Below, piece by piece: positions 22,614 to 29,433 of a stretch of 35,664 bases of DNA (positions are counted from its first letter, which is position 1; each line of letters opens with the position of its first letter). The notes below the pieces were generated by a model, which ran no database searches, was not told the DNA's origin, and worked only from the letters and a program-made list of their open reading frames with translations. Location of the stretch: the NCBI GenBank assembly GCA_031258305.1, contig JAIRNA010000027.1, positions 1 through 35,664 of the forward strand, read 5' to 3'. A program made the translations under genes and the position numbers. The stretch comes from Treponema sp. GTDB taxonomy: Bacteria; Spirochaetota; Spirochaetia; Treponematales; Breznakiellaceae.

Positions 22614-23339
22614 ATGCTTGAATTGAAAAACCTTTCTGTAGGTTATAAACAAGCTGTCGTCAGCGCCGTGGACTTATCCGTAGGTGAAGGTCAGTTCTTC
22701 GCGTTAATCGGACCAAACGGCGCGGGCAAGACGACTTTGTTGAAAACCATAGCGGGATTTTTGCGTCCTCTCGCGGGTAAGGTACTGATAGACCGTAGAG
22801 ATGTATCGGTAATGAAAGGCAAGGAGAGAGCGGGATATGTCAGTTACCTTCCGCAAATGAACGCCGCCTATTGGTCGTTTACGGTAAGGGAAATGGTCTC
22901 CCAAGGACTGTTCCATAAACAAGGACTCTTTGGTAGGGAAAGCGCTGATGATAGAGAAGCCGTTGAAAAGGCGCTTGAGTCCGCAAACCTTGCTCTTCTT
23001 TCTGAAAAAAAGGTTACCGAGCTTTCAGGGGGCGAATTTCAACGCGTTCTCATAGCGCGTTCAATGGTACAGGGAGCGCGTCTGGTTCTGTTCGATGAGC
23101 CAGTCAACAACTTAGACCCCAAATGGACGCGCCTAACAATGGATCTCGTTAGAAATTTAACAAGAAAAAGTGTTTCCGCGCTTGTAAGTCTCCACAACTT
23201 GCATCTCGCGGCCGTTTACGCGGATAGAACCGCTGTGGTCTCAAACGGCGTTCTCTGGACCATAGCTACGGAACAGACGCAGAACATCGCATTTATGGAA
23301 GAAGTCTTCGGTGGAAGCGTTTTACCAAGAGCGCGGTAA
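22614..23339 (+). CDS. FecE/HmuV/ZnuC-type ABC transporter ATP-binding protein
   Basis: A 241-residue ATPase: Walker A GPNGAGKTT (33-41), Q-loop YLPQMN, signature LSGGEFQRVLIARSM, Walker B LVLFDEPVNNLDP, and SLHNLHLAAVYADR at the H-loop. The ALLP-like Q-loop and signature place it in the class that drives iron-siderophore, haem, cobalamin or metal importers. No permease or matching binding protein is nearby. There is no ribosome site; the 7-1-7 palindrome lies there instead. It is 46 bp after the BMP gene and could be read through from its promoter. Confidence 0.88.
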   Translation: MLELKNLSVGYKQAVVSAVDLSVGEGQFFALIGPNGAGKTTLLKTIAGFLRPLAGKVLIDRRDVSVMKGKERAGYVSYLPQMNAAYWSFTVREMVSQGLFHKQGLFGRESADDREAVEKALESANLALLSEKKVTELSGGEFQRVLIARSMVQGARLVLFDEPVNNLDPKWTRLTMDLVRNLTRKSVSALVSLHNLHLAAVYADRTAVVSNGVLWTIATEQTQNIAFMEEVFGGSVLPRAR

Positions 23340-23635
23340 AGCCACTGCCTTTAGGCGAGGAATATAAGGCGCAAAAATCCGCAAAAAATTTAACAGATTC
23401 ATGTGTTAAAGTCCCAAACCCACGTGGCGACTTGGCGAGTTTCAGCATTTTCTCATTATGTCTTGAAGTCTTTTAAAAAAAAGGAATGCGGCGATTAGCG
23501 TTGCCGGGGCATAAGGGAAGGTCAACTGATTAACACGATGTATGCCGTGGACTCGAATCCGCAATTTTATTGATCAATTATTCGTACAACGTCTAAACTA
23601 TAGCAAAAAGGATCATCTTATGCTATAGTATCAAA
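23340..23635. other. 296-bp intergenic region with inverted repeats, no gene recognised
   Basis: It contains TTTAACA (23389-23395) pairing with TGTTAAA (23404-23410), a run of A at about 23474-23481 and the leader palindrome at 23597-23629. Near 23560 GACTCGAATCC resembles a tRNA T-loop, but no acceptor or anticodon arm can be folded around it. A small RNA is possible but unsupported. Confidence 0.5.
23597..23629 (+). promoter_or_regulatory. leader inverted repeat enclosing a ribosome site and a two-codon ORF
   Basis: ACTATAGCA (23597-23605) and TGCTATAGT (23621-23629) are perfect complements with a 15-base loop holding AAGGAT. An ATG-CTA-TAG mini-ORF (23620-23628) lies in the 3' arm, and the real ATG at 23636 follows seven bases later. 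This could be an operator or a translational control hairpin. Confidence 0.42.
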
Positions 23636-24331
23636 ATGTCCTCTCCATACATATTCGCAGAAACGCCGTCTTACGCGGTGCTTTACAAACCGCCGCGTCT
23701 TCATTCGGTTCCGCTCAAGAATGGCGCCGATCAGGGGCACACTCTACTCGACTGGTATGCGGAGCTTTTTCCGCCGGTTCGGGAGGTACGAGGCGGGAAT
23801 CCTTGGGAGGGTGGTATTGTTCATAGGCTGGACTACGAAACAAATGGACTTGTTCTCGCCGCGAAAACTCAGGCATTTCTCGACCACATTCTCGTTCAGC
23901 AGGAGAAAGATACGTTTATCAAGAAATACTGCGCCGTAACAAGGGTTATTGAAGGATCGTCCACAGATGAATTCCCTAGGGTCATAGAAAGCGCCTTTCG
24001 TCCATTTGGACCTGGGCGAAAGCGGGTGAAACCCGTTCTAAAGCCTTTCCCGAAAAACAAGGATGTTTATCTCGACCAGGGGCGTTATTACCGAACTGAG
24101 ATTATCAATGCATTAGTCGGCAAGGAGGACACAGTTTGTTTCCACTTGCAGATTAAACGGGGGTTTCGGCACCAAATACGCTGTCATTTGGCGTGGATTG
24201 GATTTCCCGTCGTAAACGACACGCTCTATAGCACACTATATCAGAGCGGAACCCTTGACCTCACCGCTGAGGCGTTTTCGTTTTTTGACGTGGACGGTGT
24301 TTCGGTTCATTATTCGATGGAATCGCTCTAA
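23636..24331 (+). CDS. RluA-family RNA pseudouridine synthase
   Basis: A 231-residue enzyme that isomerises uridine to pseudouridine in rRNA or tRNA. The catalytic signature HRLDYETNGLV has Asp66; KPPRLHSVP, FIKKYCAV, and RGFRHQIRCHLAWIGFPVVND are the other family motifs. There is no N-terminal S4 domain, so it is closer to the short RluA/TruC/RluE-like members than to RluC/D. Target site unknown. No ribosome site lies at normal spacing; the only one (AAGGA) is about 25 bases upstream, in the leader hairpin. Confidence 0.92.
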   Translation: MSSPYIFAETPSYAVLYKPPRLHSVPLKNGADQGHTLLDWYAELFPPVREVRGGNPWEGGIVHRLDYETNGLVLAAKTQAFLDHILVQQEKDTFIKKYCAVTRVIEGSSTDEFPRVIESAFRPFGPGRKRVKPVLKPFPKNKDVYLDQGRYYRTEIINALVGKEDTVCFHLQIKRGFRHQIRCHLAWIGFPVVNDTLYSTLYQSGTLDLTAEAFSFFDVDGVSVHYSMESL

Positions 24332-24336
24332 AAAGC

Positions 24337-24363
24337 TTGAGTTTTAGAGCTGTACGGTATAAT
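24337..24363 (+). promoter_or_regulatory. possible promoter of the PilZ gene
   Basis: TATAAT at 24358-24363 with TTGAGT (24337-24342) at a short 15-bp spacer. Confidence 0.3.
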
Positions 24364-24424
24364 ATAGAGAAATTTCCCGGATAATCGCTTGCTATTTTTA
24401 TCTTTTTTTACTATTATTGACGAT

Positions 24425-25246
24425 ATGGACTCCAAACAAAATTTTCTGGGTAAAAAGATTTTTTTTCTTTATCCGCAAATTATTGTGTATAACGAGGTCA
24501 TAACAGATCTTTTTATGCAGGAATATGAAACTTATGCGGCTAACGACCACCTTGCGCTACGCCGAATATTGAGGCGTTTTCCGGATTCCATCGTGTTTGT
24601 CAATATCGACGAGAAACTGTCCGAGGCGAAAACGGCATGGGAAACGTGGGTAGAAAGTGTGATGGACGACGAGACTACCGCATGGGAAGTATGGATACGG
24701 GGTGTGATGAACGATCCAGCTACTGCTCAAGTAAGTATCGGTATTCTTAGTACCGCCAACAATGACGATATCAAAAGAAAGTACCTTACTGAAATCAAGA
24801 TAACAGGCGGCTTTATCCACGTGTCAACTGACGTGAAGAAGTTGATATCGCAAATAACGGAAGTGCTGAAAATCAATAACGCTCAGGGGAGGCGGAAATT
24901 CATTCGCTTCAAAGTGGATGATGAGAAAACAACTACGGTTAATATACCGGTTAACGAAGGATTCATAAACGGCTATATCAAGGATATCAGCGCGGCTGGT
25001 TTTTCCTGTACGTTTCAGGAGGACCCACTTCTCGAAAAGAATTCTCTCATCCATAATATTCAGATTAAATTGCAAAGCGTTCTGCTGAGAGCCGAAGCGA
25101 TTGTCTTTGGATCACGTATGGAAGGGTTGGTGAAAATATATCTCTTTATGTTTACCCCGCAGACGGATTCAAATGCACCCTCCAAGATTCGCTCTTACAT
25201 CCGGGAAAACATTCAGGCGCGTATGGATTTGGAAATGAAGAAATAA
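24425..25246 (+). CDS. PilZ-domain protein with a receiver-like N-terminus
   Basis: Probable cyclic-di-GMP effector, 273 residues from ATG 24425. The N-terminal 130 residues look like a degenerate response-regulator receiver (KKIFFLYPQIIVYNEVIT, DSIVFVNIDE, GFIHVSTDVKKLISQI, in parts) but lack a clear phosphoacceptor Asp context. The PilZ domain (about 155-255) has the RxxxR-type GRRKFIRF and the KDISAAGFSC version of (D/N)xSxxG, both nucleotide-binding elements. A 15-residue near-repeat, TAWETWVESVMDDET followed by TAWEVWIRGVMNDPA, is inserted in the receiver-like part. A TTG at 24389 would add 12 hydrophobic residues; neither start has a ribosome site. Confidence 0.85.
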   Translation: MDSKQNFLGKKIFFLYPQIIVYNEVITDLFMQEYETYAANDHLALRRILRRFPDSIVFVNIDEKLSEAKTAWETWVESVMDDETTAWEVWIRGVMNDPATAQVSIGILSTANNDDIKRKYLTEIKITGGFIHVSTDVKKLISQITEVLKINNAQGRRKFIRFKVDDEKTTTVNIPVNEGFINGYIKDISAAGFSCTFQEDPLLEKNSLIHNIQIKLQSVLLRAEAIVFGSRMEGLVKIYLFMFTPQTDSNAPSKIRSYIRENIQARMDLEMKK

Positions 25247-25290
25247 TCCGAGAACTTCAGCGGCGGTGAACCAATAAAGCAGTCGTAATA

Positions 25291-25309
25291 AGTAAGCAAT
25301 AAACTTACT
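25291..25309. terminator. hairpin overlapping the GH5 stop codon
   Basis: AGTAAG-N7-CTTACT between the convergent PilZ and GH5 genes, including the GH5 TAA. It is a weak candidate for shared termination. Confidence 0.25.
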
Positions 25310-26969
25310 CTCCACCGGACACCGTCTTGATTGCGTCAATATGCAGAGACGCCTGAATGTCGCCATTCTCCGCGGAAAATTGGAGGATGTTTATCTTATC
25401 CCAATCAAATTTTCCTGCGGGATTAAGCCATTGCTCAGTCGCGTTTACCCACGCTCCATGCTCCACCATCTCGGCAAATGGGATGGTGATTTTATGCCAT
25501 TCTGAATCCGGAGGCAACTGTTTTTCATTCACAGTGAACCGCATACGCCACGGTATATCGTCATTTGTTTCTGCATCTATAAAGCGGACGTCAAAGCTGA
25601 CAGGCGCGGATGTTTTTGCCTTAAATTCAAGAACAAATCCATTGTCTTTTAAATAACGCCAATCCACAGGTTTGACAAAACCGAAAGAGAAATTGCCGTA
25701 TTGCGAGACATTCTCCCAAAGAATGGAGAAATCACCTTCTGCCGCATCTTCACTGTAGAGGTCAAAAGTCTCCTCGCCCCAATGGGTAATGGATATGCCA
25801 TGTGCCAGAGAGTCGTCATACAAAACGAAAGGCTCACAGATTTTTGACGATGGCGTTTGCACGGGTGGAGTAAAACCGAGCGCCTTTACGATGTCAATAT
25901 TCAAATCCGCAATATCTCCGCCTGACTCGGTCTTGAATAATCCGAAACCACCCATATAATCCCAACTTGTGCGGGCAATATGCCGCTCGTCCAGTAGTCC
26001 AGTTACCAATTTATACCACCGGACGCGGTCGTCATGCGTACTGTTCCGCATATACACACCGAACTCACCGCAAAACACAGGAACGTTCCGTTCAACCGAA
26101 AACTGCGCGGCTTTATTGAGGCTTGCCGTCAGAGTCTCCTGATCAGAAGCATGTGCATAATCGTTTTTAAGAGAGTTTTCCACCCACGAGCCTTTCAAGT
26201 CAATAGGAATATCGGGCAAGGGTCCCATATTAGACGGGAAAGGTACGCCTTTCAGGTTCACGAGGCTGGGATTCGCCCAACTTGCCCCTTGATGCGTAAA
26301 GAGAAAAGGATCATAGAAGTGGAAAGTGTAGATAAGATTCTTATCGTCGTAAATGGGCAATTTCGCCAATTCGTCAATGGAATTCCATGATGTTCCACCC
26401 ACGATAATAGTATGCTTCCTGTCCTTTGTACGAATCGCCGCTATTACCTGTCCTTGAATCTCTCCCCACCGTTCTGAGGAAATACCGTAAGGCTCATTCA
26501 TCACTTCGTAAAGTATATAATTGCTCCTGTCTTTAAAATGTTCAGCCATTTGCGTCCACATTGGAATAAGAATCTCATCAATGGTCTCCGGTGTTTCACC
26601 GTTAGAGCCGTCAGATGAATGGTTGTCTAAGATGAGGTACATCTCATTTTCTTCTGCATAATCGACAGCTTTGTCGAGAAATTGGAGGAAAAGCGGGTCA
26701 AGCATGTAATTCGGCATTATCATAGCGAAGAGATCTATGGGCAGACGGATGATGTCTATACCGAGCCTTTTTATAGCGGCAAAATCTCCTGATGTGAACA
26801 TATTTGGCGAAATGCCATGCGGTCCGTTGGTGTATTGGAACCAGTTTGTCAGATTGACGCCTTTAGAAAACGGCGCGGATGCCGCTATAACGCCAGGTTC
26901 CATCGTACCGCACATAGAAAATACGGTCACCGCAACGATGGACAGAAAAATTCCTGAGGGATATCGCAT
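25305..26969 (-). CDS. GH5 endoglucanase-like lipoprotein with C-terminal carbohydrate-binding-like domain
   Basis: A 554-residue protein that probably cleaves beta-1,4-glucan or a related plant polysaccharide outside the cytoplasm. The signal ends TVFSMC (lipobox Cys20). The GH5 barrel (about 35-370) has FSKGVNLTNWF, IDIIRLPID, ILDNHSS, the acid/base Glu159 in YEVMNEPYG, FHFYDPFLFTHQG, and the nucleophile Glu302 in VFCGEFGVY. A C-terminal beta-sandwich-like region (about 390-554) starts FVLYDDSLAHGISITHWG and resembles CBM11/CIA30-type modules. AAGGA lies eight bases before ATG 26969. It follows mutL by 74 bp on the same strand, and the function is unrelated, so it may have its own promoter. 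Confidence 0.92.
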   Translation of the reverse strand: MRYPSGIFLSIVAVTVFSMCGTMEPGVIAASAPFSKGVNLTNWFQYTNGPHGISPNMFTSGDFAAIKRLGIDIIRLPIDLFAMIMPNYMLDPLFLQFLDKAVDYAEENEMYLILDNHSSDGSNGETPETIDEILIPMWTQMAEHFKDRSNYILYEVMNEPYGISSERWGEIQGQVIAAIRTKDRKHTIIVGGTSWNSIDELAKLPIYDDKNLIYTFHFYDPFLFTHQGASWANPSLVNLKGVPFPSNMGPLPDIPIDLKGSWVENSLKNDYAHASDQETLTASLNKAAQFSVERNVPVFCGEFGVYMRNSTHDDRVRWYKLVTGLLDERHIARTSWDYMGGFGLFKTESGGDIADLNIDIVKALGFTPPVQTPSSKICEPFVLYDDSLAHGISITHWGEETFDLYSEDAAEGDFSILWENVSQYGNFSFGFVKPVDWRYLKDNGFVLEFKAKTSAPVSFDVRFIDAETNDDIPWRMRFTVNEKQLPPDSEWHKITIPFAEMVEHGAWVNATEQWLNPAGKFDWDKINILQFSAENGDIQASLHIDAIKTVSGGE

Positions 26970-27043
26970 AATTATTTCCTTTTATTGCTATGATAGCGCA
27001 CAAAACAGGATAAAGCAATGGAAAAAAAGAAAATTGGCTTTTC

Positions 27044-28768
27044 TTATTCTCTTTTCACGGCTTTTAGCAAAGCGTCTTTGCCCTCCTTCTCGACCCAGAT
27101 GGGTCTGCCGTGTGGACAATGCGGGTCCGGCAGATCGAATGCCGCTTCCGCTAGGGCAATACAGGCGCTTTGGTCCAGGTAATCGCCGTCCTTGACGGCC
27201 GTATGGCAGGCGAGAGTCGCGAGCCATCGCTCCGCTATGTTTTCACCTGCAATGCGCAAATCCAATAAGTCCCGCACGGTTTCGGCATCTCCTTTCCGCC
27301 AATTCACCGGTAGAGCGTCTATTTGCCATACGCCTTTCTCCCCGCTGATGACGACTCCCAGCCGATCGAGTTCGCGCCTTTTGGCTTCAAGAAACGCATC
27401 GTCTTCCTCGCTATCTGTATTGAAAGTTATATTTACCAACAGCTCTTGTTTAGCGATAGGTTCGGAAAGAAATTTTTCGTAGAGAATACGCTCGTGCGCC
27501 GCGTGTTGGTCAATGAAAAAGAGCCTTCCACCTTTTTCAATTATGATGAAAGGTAAATATCTGCCCACGAACTGTATCTTTTCCTTCTGAATGTCCATCG
27601 ACTTGGTCTCCGGTTCCGGAAGTTCGGCAAATTGCGGACGGTTTTCCAAGAGCGCAGCCATCGCCAAGTGGTTGGTTATTGACTCGGATGTTTTAATTTT
27701 TTCCCGTTGCTCCCAATGCCGTTGGGCAAAAGAATCGAATTCGCGTTCCTGATGGGGCATAGGCGTTTCTGTCGTGGAAAGCCTCAGATGGCGTCCGAAG
27801 TCATGGAGCGCGGTTGTTATCGCGTGATGAATGGCGCCCGCGTGCACGAAACGGGCTTCCCGTTTTGCGGGATGAATATTGAAATCCGCCAGATGCGGCG
27901 CTATTTTAATAAAAATGGCGCCCACCGGATGTGTTCCATTAGGAAAAGCGCCCTGAACTCCGTATTCCAACGCCTGCTGAAGAGAGTAGTCCTGTATACG
28001 TCTACCGTTTGCAAACAAGAACTGTTGTCGTTTATCGGTTCGAGAGATTTCGCTTCCGCCTATGATGATACTGATACTAAAGCCTTCCCCGCTTGTTTTT
28101 ATCTCGTGGAGGAATCGCTCGGAATCTTTCCCGGTGATGAGGCGCGCAAAACGGTCTCTAAAAGAGAACGCGGGCGGCAATACGGTCTTGAGGGTGCCGT
28201 TTTGTGTGAAACGGAAGGCAATTTCTGAAAAACAGAGAGCTTTATCTACGAAAGCCGCGTAGCAGAGGGCGGCTTCGGACGTGGGCCGTTTGAGAAAGCG
28301 TTTGCGTACCGGTATGGTGTCAAAAAGTCCCAAACAACGGACACTGGTTCCTTTGACGCGGCGGGTCTGCTCAAGGCGAGCGGGATGTCCCTGGGGCCCA
28401 ACTTCCAGCCGCCACGCCTCTCTACCGTCAATGCTTGAAAGTATATCGAGTTTGGAGACAGCCGCGGCCGCGGCGAGGGCTTCACCTCGAAAACCAAGGG
28501 TTTCAGCGCGGTTCAGGTCATCTAAAGATGTAATTTTACTCGTGGCGTGTGCATAGTAACAGAGTTCCAAGTCAGCCTTGTTCATGCCGCACCCGTCATC
28601 AAGGACTTCGATACGCCGACTTCCACCTTCCTCGATGAGGAGTTCGATGTTTCTTCCGCCCGCGTCAATGGCGTTATCGAGCAGTTCTCGTACAAGACTT
28701 GCCGGTCTGTCGATGATTTCTCCGGCCGCGATCTTTCGCGCCTCTTCCGGTCGCAAAATGTTTATCAT
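27044..28768 (-). CDS. mutL: DNA mismatch repair protein MutL (endonuclease type)
   Basis: A 574-residue GHKL ATPase that couples MutS to strand incision. The N-terminal motifs are ELLDNAIDAGG (Glu/Asn of the Bergerat fold), DDGCGM, ATSKI and TLGFRGEAL. A linker of about 60 residues follows. The C-terminal domain has the nuclease motif DQHAAHERILYEKF (near 418), ACHTAVK and CPHGRP, which together bind metal in species without MutH. ATG 28768 gives MINILRPEEARKIAAGE, the standard MutL beginning, with GGTGA upstream; the longer frame from 28813 adds 15 unsupported residues. No mutS is in the window. Confidence 0.95.
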   Translation of the reverse strand: MINILRPEEARKIAAGEIIDRPASLVRELLDNAIDAGGRNIELLIEEGGSRRIEVLDDGCGMNKADLELCYYAHATSKITSLDDLNRAETLGFRGEALAAAAAVSKLDILSSIDGREAWRLEVGPQGHPARLEQTRRVKGTSVRCLGLFDTIPVRKRFLKRPTSEAALCYAAFVDKALCFSEIAFRFTQNGTLKTVLPPAFSFRDRFARLITGKDSERFLHEIKTSGEGFSISIIIGGSEISRTDKRQQFLFANGRRIQDYSLQQALEYGVQGAFPNGTHPVGAIFIKIAPHLADFNIHPAKREARFVHAGAIHHAITTALHDFGRHLRLSTTETPMPHQEREFDSFAQRHWEQREKIKTSESITNHLAMAALLENRPQFAELPEPETKSMDIQKEKIQFVGRYLPFIIIEKGGRLFFIDQHAAHERILYEKFLSEPIAKQELLVNITFNTDSEEDDAFLEAKRRELDRLGVVISGEKGVWQIDALPVNWRKGDAETVRDLLDLRIAGENIAERWLATLACHTAVKDGDYLDQSACIALAEAAFDLPDPHCPHGRPIWVEKEGKDALLKAVKRE

Positions 28769-28869
28769 CTTTTCACCATTTGGCGATGTTGCACAGGGCA
28801 TAACGGACCGCACATACGCATGTGGCTATCCTCTGCCCCACCGAGTTATCATACTTTTCTTACCATTAT

Positions 28870-29100
28870 TCATAGCGCATCGAAGAGCAACAATTCTGGT
28901 TTCACACTCGTAGTATCGTCAGGCGCATTCATGAGTATCTCGATACGGGCTTCGACCTTTTCGAGGTCTTTCTCTAGAGTCCGGGCGATTTTAACGCCTT
29001 CTTCAAAAGCCTTAAGCGCTTCGTCAAGCGGAATATCAGACTTTCGTATTTGTTCGCCGAGGCTCTCAAGCCGCTCTAGCCTTTCTTCAAAATTTTTCAT
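28870..29100 (-). CDS. xseB: exodeoxyribonuclease VII small subunit
   Basis: A 76-residue helical protein: FEERLERLESLGEQIRKSDI, PLDEALKAFEEGVKIAR and LEKVEARIEIL match the XseB coiled-coil pattern and size. XseB binds the large catalytic subunit XseA, which is not in the window. It overlaps trpR by ATGA (29097-29100), so it is probably translated by coupling. The mutL start is about 100 bp downstream. Confidence 0.9.
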   Translation of the reverse strand: MKNFEERLERLESLGEQIRKSDIPLDEALKAFEEGVKIARTLEKDLEKVEARIEILMNAPDDTTSVKPELLLFDAL

Positions 29101-29423
29101 GGAAACACTATATCACATTTAGCAGATTTTGTAAAAGAGTTGAGGGAGAGAAATTTCCGAAACACAGAATCTGTTTTCTTGAGTTCCCGTGAGCCGCGGG
29201 TAATTTTGCAAAGAGATACACCCAAGTTCTTGGCGATTTCCCGATGGGGTTTCTTATCGCTCAGTTCCTTAACCAATGCCCATCGTGCGGCAATGTCGGC
29301 AATCTCTGATAAAGTAAGGAGTTCTTTGAGAAAACCCGTGATGAGTTCCGGGTCTTCCGCCTTGGCGAGCGCCTGAGCCAATTCCTCGATATTGTCTTGC
29401 ACACGCGGGTCGTCTGGTTTCAT
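29097..29423 (-). CDS. trpR: TrpR/YerC-family DNA-binding regulator
   Basis: A 108-residue all-helical protein. LLTLSEIADIAARWALVKEL, KKPHREIAKNLGVSLCKITRGSRELKK (in parts) correspond to TrpR helices C-E, with the ITRGS end of the recognition helix typical of the Trp repressor superfamily. ATG 29423 is preferred: it follows AGAGG by six to seven bases and lies 10 bp after the HtrA stop. The longer frame to 29486 overlaps htrA and adds an improbable Cys/Arg-rich start. No trp genes are in the window, so tryptophan as co-repressor is not established. Confidence 0.85.
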   Translation of the reverse strand: MKPDDPRVQDNIEELAQALAKAEDPELITGFLKELLTLSEIADIAARWALVKELSDKKPHREIAKNLGVSLCKITRGSRELKKTDSVFRKFLSLNSFTKSAKCDIVFP

Positions 29424-29433
29424 TTCTCGCCTC

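Noticed and set aside
23490-23575. tRNA-like sequence containing GACTCGAATCC
   Set aside because: The flanks do not form an acceptor stem, and no D-arm or anticodon stem fits.
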